Source of the DNA: CBDATY01 sp965200445
GTDB lineage: Bacteria > Bacillota_I > Bacilli_A > Mycoplasmatales > Mycoplasmataceae
NCBI GenBank assembly: GCA_965200445.1
Contig: OZ241341.1
Coordinates: 310,001-374,000, forward strand
Direction of reading: 5' to 3'
DNA: 64,000 nt
Below the pieces are notes generated by a model. It worked only from the letters and a program-made list of their open reading frames with translations, did not search any database and was not told the origin of the DNA. The position numbers and the translations under genes are program-made. Position 1 is the stretch's first letter, and the number at the start of each line of letters is the position of its first letter. Of this stretch, positions 23,180 to 33,446 are shown one piece after another.

Positions 23180-24550
23180 ATGAAATCAATAGTCTCTCCA
23201 GCAGAAATTAATAAATACACTAAGGCAGCTATTCCCCACATTTTAGAGCTCATGAAGTTTCGATCAGTGTCGGGGGTTAATCCTACTGCCGAGCATCCTT
23301 TTGGAGCGGAATGTGATAAGGCGCTTAGCTATATGATTAATTTAGCGCAAACACTAGGGTTTAAAACCTTTATTAGTGCGCGCCGTACTTATGGTTATAT
23401 TGAGTATGGGGAAGGCAAGGAAATTTTTGGAATTCTCTGTCATTTGGATGTGGTGCCCGAAGGGGATCGCAACCAATGAACGAAGTCAGCCTGAAACCCA
23501 CTATTCCAAAATGATGAACTGTTTGGTCGAGGTGCACTGGATGATAAAGGTCCAGCTATTATCAATTTATTTGCCTTGAATTATCTGAAAAATAAAGGGT
23601 TTGTGCCTGCTAAATACAAGATCAGAATTATCATGGGGCTTTCTGAGGAAACTACCTGAGAATCAATTAATGATTACATTAAGCACGAGCCTGCTATTGC
23701 TACTGGCTATGTGCCAGATGGTCAATGACCAGTGATTTATTCTGAAAAAGGTATTTTAGAGCTCGACATTGTAGGCCCAGGACAGCAGGATTGAATAGCT
23801 TATACTCCAAACGGAGCTCAAAACATGGTGTGTGACAACCTAGCTGTTGAGTCGATGCAGCAAGATATTGGTGAATTAATTGGGAATTTAATCGAAAACG
23901 GAGCGCATTTTAATCGTACAAGCAACAGAAAAAAGATAACTATTATTGGTAAGGCTGCTCATGGTTCAACACCTGAAAATGGTGATAATGCTATTTTCCA
24001 TTGAGTAAAAGCTTTACACAACGGAGATTATCATATACCACCTGTTGTGCAATGATTACAAGAGCATTATGCTGATAATCATCATGATTTACCTTTGATT
24101 TTTAACGGCCAAACTGATGAAAGTGGTAATGTGACAAGCAACATTGGTCTGATTGGACTTAGTTCCCAAGAACAGCGGGTAGCTGTCGAAATTCGATTAC
24201 CAGCGATGATAACAAAAACACAAGCAATAGCTGCTGTGGAAAAGTCACTTCAGAAATATCCTGATTTAAAATTACATTTCAATGATTGAGTTCAACCTAA
24301 ATATGTGCCGCTCAATGATGTTCGATTGCAAACAATGCTCAATATCTATCGTTCTGTTACCGGCAATAAAGATGCCGAACCAATCGCGATTGGGGGCGCT
24401 ACATATGCTCGCGCCTGTGAAAATCTGGTGGCTTTTGGAGCAGCGGATAGCGTCGAGCTAATGCACAGTCCTAACGAGCGTGTTAGCATTGAAGCGTTAA
24501 AGAAGATGTTTGCGATTTATGTGCAAGCTATCCATGATTTAAATCAATAA
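23180..24550 (+). CDS. pepV: M20-family dipeptidase, PepV-like
   Basis: A 456-residue dinuclear zinc peptidase that hydrolyses dipeptides released from imported peptides. The metal ligands appear as CHLDVVPEG (H88), GRGALDDKGP near 118 and the catalytic pair SEETTWES near 158, with HGSTPENGDNA near 260 and the late MHSPNERV. Seven or more TGA tryptophans interrupt the frame, so it is only visible with the mollicute code. Length is typical of PepV (about 465). It follows the antiporter after 75 bases and could share transcription with the arginine cluster. Confidence 0.9.
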
Positions 24551-24552
24551 TT

Positions 24553-25110
24553 ATGATGGTTGAATGCACACTTCAAGAGATTGCTGCAGTCGCTCAGAAG
24601 CTTTTAGCTGGGCAAGTAGGCATTGTACCAACTGATAGCATTTATGGCTTAATAGCTGTTGCTAGTAACGTAGCAGCTAAAAAAAAGTTGTTTAAACTTA
24701 AAACGCGTGATACTAACAAAGAATGCAGTATTGTGGTAAGTGACCTTGGGCAATTAGAGTCAATTATGCATCTGAATAGTCATGCGCGACAGATGTTAAT
24801 AAATACTCAAGACTCAGTGACAATTTTAGGTTTGAAACGGCTAGATAACAAGCATAGTGATTGTTATAGCCAAACTAACCTTGTGGGAGTCAGAATTACT
24901 TGCTCTGCTTATTTAAAACAGATTATTGCTATTACTGGACCGCTGTTTTGTACTAGTGTTAATCAAACGAATCAACAACCACTTAATAAATATGACCAGC
25001 TTATTAAATTTAATGCTGATTTTTTGGTGTTTGATCATCACAGCGTTTTAGCCAAGACTGGTCAGCCTACCCACATCTATAATAGCGTAACGCAAAAGTG
25101 AATTAGGTAA
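24553..25110 (+). CDS. tsaC: Threonylcarbamoyl-AMP synthase, short YrdC type
   Basis: Makes threonylcarbamoyl-AMP for the t6A37 tRNA modification. The 185-residue protein consists of the YrdC/Sua5 domain only: GIVPTDSIYGLIAVA near 22-36, a KLKTRD (KxR) segment near 50, the SIVVSD block, VGVRITCSAY near 115 and the LFCTSVNQTN block. One TGA tryptophan lies three codons before the TAA. Two ATG codons (24553, 24556) can start it; neither has a clear ribosome binding site. It starts two bases after the dipeptidase stop. Confidence 0.87.
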
Positions 25111-25133
25111 TTCTAGATAAATCATTATTAATA

Positions 25134-25161
25134 TTTACTTTTTAAAAAAAACTATTATAAT
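25134..25161 (+). promoter_or_regulatory. Promoter of the str operon
   Basis: TTTACT (25134-25139) and a perfect TATAAT (25156-25161) are 16 bases apart, about 50 bases before rpsL. This is the clearest sigma-A promoter in the window. Confidence 0.6.
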
Positions 25162-25184
25162 ATCTAGGTATCAAAAATTACCGG

Positions 25185-25200
25185 CACGCTAGGGTGCGTG
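25185..25200 (+). promoter_or_regulatory. Hairpin just before the rpsL ribosome binding site
   Basis: CACGC (25185-25189) pairs with GCGTG (25196-25200) around a six-base loop and ends one or two bases before the AAAGGA of rpsL. It stands out as GC-rich in an AT-rich leader. It could modulate translation start or protect the mRNA end. Confidence 0.35.
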
Positions 25201-25212
25201 TAAAGGAAAAAT

Positions 25213-25623
25213 ATGCCCACAATAGAACAATTGATGAATCAACCGCGGGTTTCTAAAAAGTCCAAGACTAAAGCTCCAGCCTTAAACAGTGGTTGAAACT
25301 CATTAAAAAAGCGTTCCACACGGACATCTTCACCACAAAAAAGGGGTGTTTGTGTTCGTGTGGCTACAATGGCGCCAAAAAAACCCAACTCCGCTTTGCG
25401 TAAATATGCACGTGTTCGCCTTACCAACGGGATGGAAGTGACAGCTTACATACCAGGTGAAGGTCATAATTTACAAGAACACAGTGTAGTTTTAATTAGA
25501 GGCGGTCGTGTGAAGGATTTGCCTGGTGTTCGTTATCATGTCATCCGCGGAACTTTGGATTCTGCTGGTGTTAATGATCGTCTCCAAGGTCGCTCGTTGT
25601 ATGGTACTAAAAAACCAAAATAG
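25213..25623 (+). CDS. rpsL: Ribosomal protein S12
   Basis: Decoding-centre protein of the small subunit, 136 residues. The start is upstream of a TGA tryptophan at 25294; [18 protein letters not shown] is the usual N-terminus. The conserved [18 protein letters not shown] block near 56-74 and the [29 protein letters not shown] block near 80-110 are intact, the lysines being those where streptomycin-resistance mutations occur in other bacteria. AAAGGA at 25202-25207 is the ribosome binding site. First gene of the str operon. Confidence 0.97.
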
Positions 25624-25664
25624 GAATTTATTTAATAAATCCATAATAATTAAAAGGAAGTTCA

Positions 25665-26132
<468 letters not shown>

Positions 26133-26140
26133 GAGTCTAA

Positions 26141-28216
26141 ATGAGAAAATATCCATTAGAAAAAATCCGTAATATCGGGATTATGGCTCACATTGATGCT
26201 GGTAAAACCACTACTACGGAAAGAATTTTATTCCACACTGGTAAAATTCATAAAATGCACGAAACTCATGATGGCGGTAGCCAAATGGACTACATGATTC
26301 AGGAGCAAGAAAAAGGTATTACGATCACTTCAGCTGCTACAACAGCTTTTTGGGGTGACTATCGTATTAATATTATTGACACGCCTGGTCACGTCGACTT
26401 TACAGTAGAAGTCGAACGTTCACTGAGAGTACTGGATGGAGCGATCGCAGTTCTAGATGCCCAAACAGGAGTAGAACCCCAAACTGAAACTGTTTGACGA
26501 CAAGCTTCCAAATATAAAGTTCCTCGTCTGGTATTAGTAAATAAAATGGACAAAGTCGGAGCTGACTTTCTGTATTCAGCAGCATCTGTGTTTAACCGAT
26601 TGGGAGGTAATGCTCATCCGATTCAATTACCGATTGGGGCCGAAAATGATTTTGTGGGAATCATTGACTTGGTTACTCTTAAAGCCTATGAATATGACGG
26701 TAGGGAAGTTGAAGAAGCCAAAGAAATACCAATTCCTGATGACATGCAAGCCCTTGTTACAGAATATCGCACTAAATTAATTGAAAGCTTAGCTGATTTT
26801 AATGAAGAATTAATGGTGAAGTACCTGGATGGTGAAACAATTACTGCTGATGAACTACAAGATGCTATCCGCACCGCTACCCTTAGCGGTCAATTCTTCC
26901 CTGTTTTATGTGGATCTGCCTTTAAAAATAAAGGGATTAAATTACTGCTTGATGCTGTAAACAACTATCTTCCCTCACCGATTGATGTTGGGGCTGTGCA
27001 GGGCGTTAGTTTAAAGGGCGATAAAATTGAGCGCATGCCAAACGATGAAGAACCGTTTTCTGCTTTGGCTTTTAAAATTTTAACTGACCCTTTTGTGGGG
27101 CGTTTAACTTTCTTCCGGGTTTATTCTGGTAAATTAAAAAAAGGTAGTTATGTGCTTAACTCTACTCGGGATAAAAAAGAAAGGATTGGGCGTATTTTGC
27201 GTATGCACGCTGATCAGCGTGAGGATGTTGAAGAAGTTGATGCTGGTGAAATCGTGGCATGCGTAGGTTTAAAAGGCACAACCACGGGAGACACCATATC
27301 TGACTTGCACAAACCTGTTATTTTAGAATCCATGGTCTTCCCCGAACCAGTTATTTCGTTGGCGCTAGAACCAAAAACTAAAGCTGACCAAGAAAAAATG
27401 AGTTTGAGTTTACGTAAACTATCAGAAGAAGACCCTACTTTTAAGACTTTTACTAATCATGAAACTGGGCAAACTATTATTGCTGGAATGGGTGAGTTGC
27501 ACTTAGAAATTATTGTTGATCGTATGAAGCGTGAGTTTCGGGTGCAAACTAATGTGGGGACGCCGCAGGTTTCTTATCGGGAAACCTTTACCCAGACTGC
27601 TGACGCAGAAGGAAAATACATTCGCCAATCAGGGGGACGTGGACAATATGGCCATGTCATGATTAAATTTGAACCTAATAAGGATAAAGGGTTTGAGTTT
27701 GTTGATAAGATTGTGGGCGGCCGCATCCCGCGCGAGTACATTATGCCTGTCAAAAGCGGATTAATTGAATCAATGAAAACTGGTACTATTGCTGGTTACC
27801 CTATGATTGATATTAAAGCAACCTTGTATGATGGCTCATTTCACGATGTTGACTCATCTGAGTTAGCTTTCAAAATAGCCGCTTCAGTAGCTTTAAAAGA
27901 AGCTGCCAAACATGCTAAAACTGTTTTATTAGAACCTATTATGGCAGTTGATGTTACCGTCCCTGAAGAATATTATGGTGATGTAGTGGGCAATTTGTCA
28001 GCTCGGCGTGGCCAAATTGAAGGTAGTGATCAGCATGGTAACGCCCAAATGGTTAAAGCCAAAGTGCCTCTATCTGAAATGTTTGGGTACGCAACTGACT
28101 TACGTAGTTTTACTCAAGGACGCGGAACATACATGATGAGCTTTAGTCACTATGCGGAAGCTCCTAAATCAATTACAGCCGAAATAGTTGCGCAACAAGA
28201 AAAAGCGTCTAATTAA
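26141..28216 (+). CDS. fusA: Elongation factor G
   Basis: Drives ribosome translocation with GTP. The 691-residue protein has the P-loop AHIDAGKT (17-24), switch RGIT-type region as [31 protein letters not shown] near 85-105 and the NKMDK specificity motif near 135. Domains II to V are complete. One TGA tryptophan at 26495. AGGAG at 26131-26135 overlaps the rpsG stop and gives tight coupling. Third gene of the str operon. Confidence 0.98.
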
Positions 28217-28303
28217 TGAATAAAATTGCAAAAAATAAAAATTTAATTTAAAATATATTAACTATCAATCTTTAAATAACACAATATATAAGAAGGAAAT
28301 AAT

Positions 28304-29488
28304 ATGGCTAAGGAAAAATTTGATCGCAGCCTACCGCACATTAACATTGGAACAATTGGTCACGTTGACCACGGTAAAACAACTTTAACAGCTGCCATCA
28401 CACAATATCTTTCTAAGCAAGGAATGGCGAAGGCGCAAAAGTATGAAAGTATTGACAAAGCACCTGAAGAAAAGCAACGTGGGATTACTATTAATACCGC
28501 TCACGTTGAATACCAAACCAAAAATCGTCACTACGCTCACGTAGACTGCCCAGGTCACGCTGACTACGTTAAAAATATGATTACTGGAGCAGCGCAAATG
28601 GACGGAGCCATTCTGGTTGTAGCAGCAACAGATGGCCCCATGCCCCAAACTTTGGAACACATTCTTCTATCTAAGCAAGTCGGAGTTCCCAAAATTGTGG
28701 TCTTTCTAAACAAATGCGACATGGTTGATGATGAAGAACTGCTAGAATTAGTGGAAATGGAAATTCGCGAACTGCTAAATAAATATGAATATGATGGTGA
28801 TAATGCTCCTATCATTAGAGGCTCTGCTTTAAAAGCGTTGGAAGGTGATGCTAAGGCTGAGGAAAGTATTCAAAAACTGCTGGATGCTGTTGACAGCTAC
28901 ATTGATGAACCTATCCGTGATATTGAAAAGCCGTTTTTGCTTTCAGTTGAAGATGTTTTCACAATTACAGGACGTGGTACAGTAGCCACAGGACGTGTGG
29001 AACGTGGTAAATTAAAGTTAAATGAAGAAGTCGAAATTGTTGGCTTGAAACCAACTGTTAAAACTGTCTGTACTGGAATTGAAATGTTTCGTAAGTTGCT
29101 AGACTATACACAAGCTGGTGATAACGTGGGAGTTTTACTGCGTGGTGTAGACCGTTCTAAAATTCAACGGGGACAAGTTTTGGTAAAGCCTGGTTCGCTA
29201 ACTCCGCACACCGAATTTAAATCCCAAATTTATGCTTTGACTAAAGATGAAGGAGGTCGTCACACACCATTCTTCAGTAATTACCGTCCGCAATTTTACT
29301 TCCGTACTACTGACGTAACAGGAACGATTGAATTACCAAAGGATGTAAAAATGGTGATGCCCGGTGACAACACCGAACTAGTTGTTAAATTGATTCACCC
29401 GATTGCTTTGGAAAATGGAACTAAGTTCTCCATCCGTGAAGGAGGCCGTACAATCGGTGCCGGAACAGTCACAAAAGTTGTTAAATAA
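28304..29488 (+). CDS. tuf: Elongation factor Tu
   Basis: Delivers aminoacyl-tRNA to the ribosome. The 394-residue protein contains GHVDHGKT (19-26), the switch [16 protein letters not shown] region, [26 protein letters not shown] near 80-105 and [22 protein letters not shown] near 135. The frame has no UGA codons. GAAGGA at 28290-28295 is the ribosome binding site. An 87-base AT-rich leader separates it from fusA and may hold its own promoter, though I cannot fix a convincing -35/-10 pair. Confidence 0.98.
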   Translation: MAKEKFDRSLPHINIGTIGHVDHGKTTLTAAITQYLSKQGMAKAQKYESIDKAPEEKQRGITINTAHVEYQTKNRHYAHVDCPGHADYVKNMITGAAQMDGAILVVAATDGPMPQTLEHILLSKQVGVPKIVVFLNKCDMVDDEELLELVEMEIRELLNKYEYDGDNAPIIRGSALKALEGDAKAEESIQKLLDAVDSYIDEPIRDIEKPFLLSVEDVFTITGRGTVATGRVERGKLKLNEEVEIVGLKPTVKTVCTGIEMFRKLLDYTQAGDNVGVLLRGVDRSKIQRGQVLVKPGSLTPHTEFKSQIYALTKDEGGRHTPFFSNYRPQFYFRTTDVTGTIELPKDVKMVMPGDNTELVVKLIHPIALENGTKFSIREGGRTIGAGTVTKVVK

Positions 29489-29510
29489 CCTTTAATCACA
29501 ACTGCTTTAA

Positions 29511-29540
29511 AAAACTCTCCTTGAACCAAGGAGAGTTTTT
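29511..29540. terminator. Strong bidirectional rho-independent terminator between tuf and pepA
   Basis: A 12-base perfect stem (29511-29522 with 29528-29539) and a five-base loop ends in T on the plus strand and begins with A on the other, so it can stop transcription from both convergent genes. Confidence 0.85.
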
Positions 29541-29560
29541 AGTTATTTGCTAGTAAATAA

Positions 29561-30967
29561 TTATTTGGTTTGGCAGGTTTCAGTGTCACCTTTTTCAAGG
29601 AGTTCACAATAGTGGAAAATGGTGCGTACCATCACTCCTCGCCCCCTTTGGTCGGCAGTGGTAGCAGTACCAGCAATATCTAGGTGAATGAATGGCTTAT
29701 CTTCCATAAATTGCTTTAGAAAAGCCGCTGCTTGGTTAGCGCTACCTTGGGGTGTTTTACCAACATTGGCAATGTCAGCAACTGGGGTCGTTGTAATCAT
29801 CTGATCAAAATCACGGTGCAACGGCATACGCCAGATATCTTCACGGCTATGGCAAGCAGCTTTTTGAAAGCGGCAGAACATTTTATCGCAATTGCTGTAT
29901 GTTCCAGTAATTTTGGTACCCAAAGCAATAACAATGCCCCCGGTCAGAGTAGACAACTCAATAATGTTTGAGACCTTTAGGGTGCGAATCGCATGGGTGA
30001 TTCCATCAGCCAAAATCAAACGCCCTTCAGCATCAGTATTATCAATTTGCACAGTTTTGCCGTTTAGAGACTTAATAATAGATTCTGGCAAAGTTCCTTT
30101 AGCGCCAATAGCATTGTCAACAATACAAGCAACAGACACTGCGTTAACTTTTAATTTTGCTTTTGCAATTGCCATAAGCGTTGATGAGGCAATGGCAGCT
30201 CCAGACATATCAAACTTCATTCCCTTCATATACATTGAAGGCTTTAGGTTATAGCCACCGGTGTCAAAGGTTACACCTTTTCCGATCAAACCTAGTTTTT
30301 TCTTGCTGTGAGGATCCCCTATATATTCTAGAATAACCACCCTTGGTTCGTGTTTACTACCGGCATTAACAGCCAGCACCAGGTTCATTCCCGCCTTTTT
30401 AATGTCACTTTCGGTAAGCACAGTGGCTTTAATTCCCTTAATGGTAGCAGCTTTTTCAACAATTTTGTCTGCCATAGCTAGTGAATAGCACTCATTTGGA
30501 GGCATGTCTTGCAAATCACGAGCAAAGTTCACAAATTCCATTTCAATTTTGCTTTCATCGAGAATGGCTTGGTGGGTACCTTTTGTGTCTTCTGTTGCTT
30601 GGCAGATCAGGTTGAATTTTAGATTTAAATGTTTATCATCCTTTTTCTTGGAATATTGATGGTGGTTGGCATACAAAATGGTTTCACTAATAATTTCCAA
30701 GGTATTGCAACCCCCGATTTTATAGAAACTTTCCACATCAATATTTAAGTTGTATTTATTTTTAGTGAAAAAACACAACAAATGTCTTTGAAGTTTTTTC
30801 CCACATGCCTTTTTAACATCTTTGAAATATATAAAAATGGTATTTAATTCAGAGATGAATGTGGCATTTCCATCATCTTTGTGAATTAAATCTGCCAATT
30901 TTTTGGGGATTTCGTAAAGAGCTTGTAAAGTAATTTTTTGTTTAGTATCAGCGTTTAGAGTGAGCAC
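29561..30967 (-). CDS. pepA: Leucyl aminopeptidase, M17 family
   Basis: A cytosolic dinuclear zinc or manganese aminopeptidase, normally hexameric, that removes N-terminal residues. The 468-residue protein carries GKGVTFDTGGYNLKP near 240, the KFDMSGAA block, the active-site NTDAEGRLILAD near 320 and the C-terminal HLDIAGTA and RGRGVMVRT segments. Start is GTG at 30967, with AAAGGA ten bases upstream. No UGA codons occur, unlike most neighbours. It is transcribed on its own, divergent from pepF and convergent with tuf. Confidence 0.94.
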   Translation of the reverse strand: MLTLNADTKQKITLQALYEIPKKLADLIHKDDGNATFISELNTIFIYFKDVKKACGKKLQRHLLCFFTKNKYNLNIDVESFYKIGGCNTLEIISETILYANHHQYSKKKDDKHLNLKFNLICQATEDTKGTHQAILDESKIEMEFVNFARDLQDMPPNECYSLAMADKIVEKAATIKGIKATVLTESDIKKAGMNLVLAVNAGSKHEPRVVILEYIGDPHSKKKLGLIGKGVTFDTGGYNLKPSMYMKGMKFDMSGAAIASSTLMAIAKAKLKVNAVSVACIVDNAIGAKGTLPESIIKSLNGKTVQIDNTDAEGRLILADGITHAIRTLKVSNIIELSTLTGGIVIALGTKITGTYSNCDKMFCRFQKAACHSREDIWRMPLHRDFDQMITTTPVADIANVGKTPQGSANQAAAFLKQFMEDKPFIHLDIAGTATTADQRGRGVMVRTIFHYCELLEKGDTETCQTK

Positions 30968-31055
30968 GATATTATCCTTTGTATATATAATTTTATTTAT
31001 GTATATTTTAGCAAGTTAATTACAAATAACCAGATTTAATTGGTGTGGTAATTTG

Positions 31056-31061
31056 TATAAT
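31056..31061 (+). promoter_or_regulatory. -10 box likely serving pepF
   Basis: A perfect TATAAT 48 bases before the pepF ATG in the 142-base gap between the divergent pepA and pepF genes. The -35 region is only weakly conserved. Confidence 0.4.
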
Positions 31062-31109
31062 GGTTTCAGTAACAGCGAAAATGAAAATTTTAAATTAGAA
31101 AAATATAAC

Positions 31110-32906
31110 ATGAAACGAAGCAACTGCCCCAGTGACTTCAAATGAAATTTTAGTCATTTGTATGAGAGTCACAAAATCTGACAAGAGGATCTGCAGTCCT
31201 GTTTAAAGATTGCCCAGCAAATCAAAGATTTAGAAGGCAAATTAAACCAATTGCCTGAATTTAAATTGTGTTTCCAATTACAAAAAAAACTATTTTTTAA
31301 AATTGATCGCTTAAGTCAATACATTCGAGCTCTTGATTTGGATGTTACTAATGAACAGATGGTGCGTTTGCAGGGTTTGTTTGAAGCAACTATTTTTAAA
31401 ATTCAAAAGCAACTAACTTTTATTGATATTGAAATTAAAAAAATTGGTCAACAACAAATTAATAAATTTATGCAAGATCCTGATTTGCAAGTTTATCAAT
31501 ATGCAATGCGACAACTTTTTAAAATGGAAAAGCACTTTTTACCATTAGACCAGGAGGAGTTACTTTCTCGCGTGGCTCGCAGCAGAACGAGCATCAGCTT
31601 AATGTATGATACTCTTGCCTATGCGGATAAAAAAGCTGTTTATGTTAATTACAAAAATAAAAAGCAACTACTAACTCCTGCGCTATACACAGATATCATG
31701 CAGAACAGTAACCCTCACCATGAGCAATTATTTAGAATCAGAATTAACCGTCTTTTTAATAAACATATTGTTGATAAGAAACACTCTTTTGCCAAACTGT
31801 ATGAGGGTAATATTATTCGTCACACTGAGGAAGTGAATATTAGAAACTACAAAAACAGTTTAACAGCAGCTTTAATAGCTGATGATGTTGACGAATCTGT
31901 TTACCATAACCTTATAAAGTATGCACGATTGCATTCTAATGTGGTTAAACGCTATATTGATTTAAAACGTCAGTATTTAAAATTAGATCTTTTTTATAGA
32001 ACTGACAACAGCTTAAAGCTGGGGGCAAAAGATAGCACTAAGTACACTGTTAATGAATCTAAGCATTTGATCCAAGAAGCTTTTGCTGTGCTTGGCCCTG
32101 TATACCAAAAATATTTAGATACAGCATGGTCGCCTCACAAAGTTGATTATTACCCTGATACTAATAAACGTGACGGAGCCTATTCTTCAGGTGGTACTAG
32201 CACTGATCCTATTATTTTAATGAATTGAGATGATTCTATAAGGTCTGTTGCTACTTTAGCACACGAAATTGGCCACTCGGTGCACACCCTGATGGCTAAA
32301 AACAGCCAGCCGTATCCTTTGTACGAATATCCTATTCTACTAGCAGAAGTGGCATCCACTCTCAATGAACATTTGTTATTTGACTATATGCTGGCCAATA
32401 CCAAAAAACGGGAATTTAAAATCGACTTATTGCAAAACAGGATTGATGATTTAATCGGGACTTTTTATCGACAAATTCAATTTGCAGAATTTGAATTAAC
32501 GATTCATGAATTGGTTGAAAAGGGGACTCCGCTGACTGCCAGCATGCTAGCTGATACCTTTGATAAGATTAGCTGCGAGTATGCGCAAAATGCTTTTAAC
32601 AAAAAAACTCCTCAGCAGCCAAGTTATGGTTGACCACGCATTTTGCATTTTTTTCATTCCCCATTTTATGTATATAAATATGCAACAAGTGTTATTGCTT
32701 CGTTAAAGCTATATCAGGATCTGCAAAAGGGTAACACTAAAATTGTGTTGGACTTTTTGCAAGCCGGCGGGCATAAGGAACCTTTGCAAATATTACGAGA
32801 TTTTGGAGTGGATTTCAAGGATAAATCTCTGTACGAAAATTTTGTCAATTATTTAAATAAATTAATTAATAAGTTAGAAGAAATACTTAAAAGTGAGAAG
32901 GTGTAA
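31110..32906 (+). CDS. pepF: Oligoendopeptidase F, M3 family
   Basis: A cytosolic zinc endopeptidase that cuts medium-length peptides. The 598-residue protein has the HEIGH zinc motif at 385-389 in ATLAHEIGHSVH, preceded by SGGTSTDPIILMNW, with the downstream metal ligand region EVASTLNEHLL near 415. TGA tryptophans at 31146, 31179, 32226 and 32631 are read through. The start ATG 31110 recovers the usual N-terminal segment. It sits two bases before rpiB. Together with pepA and the M20 dipeptidase it completes a peptide-degrading set. Confidence 0.94.
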
Positions 32907-32908
32907 AA

Positions 32909-33349
32909 ATGAAAATAGCTATAGCCTGTGATCATGCAGCTTTAGATATGAAAAACGATCTAGTAGCTCATTTAAAGAATCAAAAACAATATATTATCAA
33001 TGATTTAGGTACGTTTGATAAAAACTCTGTTGATTATCCTGATTATGCTGAGAAAGTGGCATATGCCGTTGCTAATAATGAAGCAGATTTTGGGATTTTA
33101 ATTTGCGGAACTGGCATTGGTATGTCAATCGCTGCCAACCGTTTTCCGGAAGTGAGAGCTGCTGTCTGCTATGAAAAATTAACCACGCAATTGGCTCGTC
33201 AACACAATGATGCTAATATTTTAGCTTTAGGTGCTAGAATCATTTCTAATTATAAGGCCAGAATATTAACTGACATATTTTTAACAACTGATTTCTTAGG
33301 TGCCCAACACACTGCTAGAGTTGCTAAGTTGAATAGAAATGAAAATTAA
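32909..33349 (+). CDS. rpiB: Ribose 5-phosphate isomerase B
   Basis: Interconverts ribose 5-phosphate and ribulose 5-phosphate in the non-oxidative pentose phosphate route. The 146-residue RpiB/LacAB-fold protein shows IACDHAALDMK near the start, DYPDYAEKVA near 45, the GILICGTGIGMSIAANR anion-binding loop with active-site Cys near 70 and the QHNDANILALGAR block near 98. GAGAAGG at 32893-32899 precedes ATG 32909. It is translationally close to pepF. Confidence 0.95.
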   Translation: MKIAIACDHAALDMKNDLVAHLKNQKQYIINDLGTFDKNSVDYPDYAEKVAYAVANNEADFGILICGTGIGMSIAANRFPEVRAAVCYEKLTTQLARQHNDANILALGARIISNYKARILTDIFLTTDFLGAQHTARVAKLNRNEN

Positions 33350-33446
33350 GGTATATTGACTAAAATAATATTAATTGCTAGCAAGGCTAATGTTTAATCA
33401 ATTAATTTATACTCCACCGATACACATGGAATAGAAAAGGTAAGAA

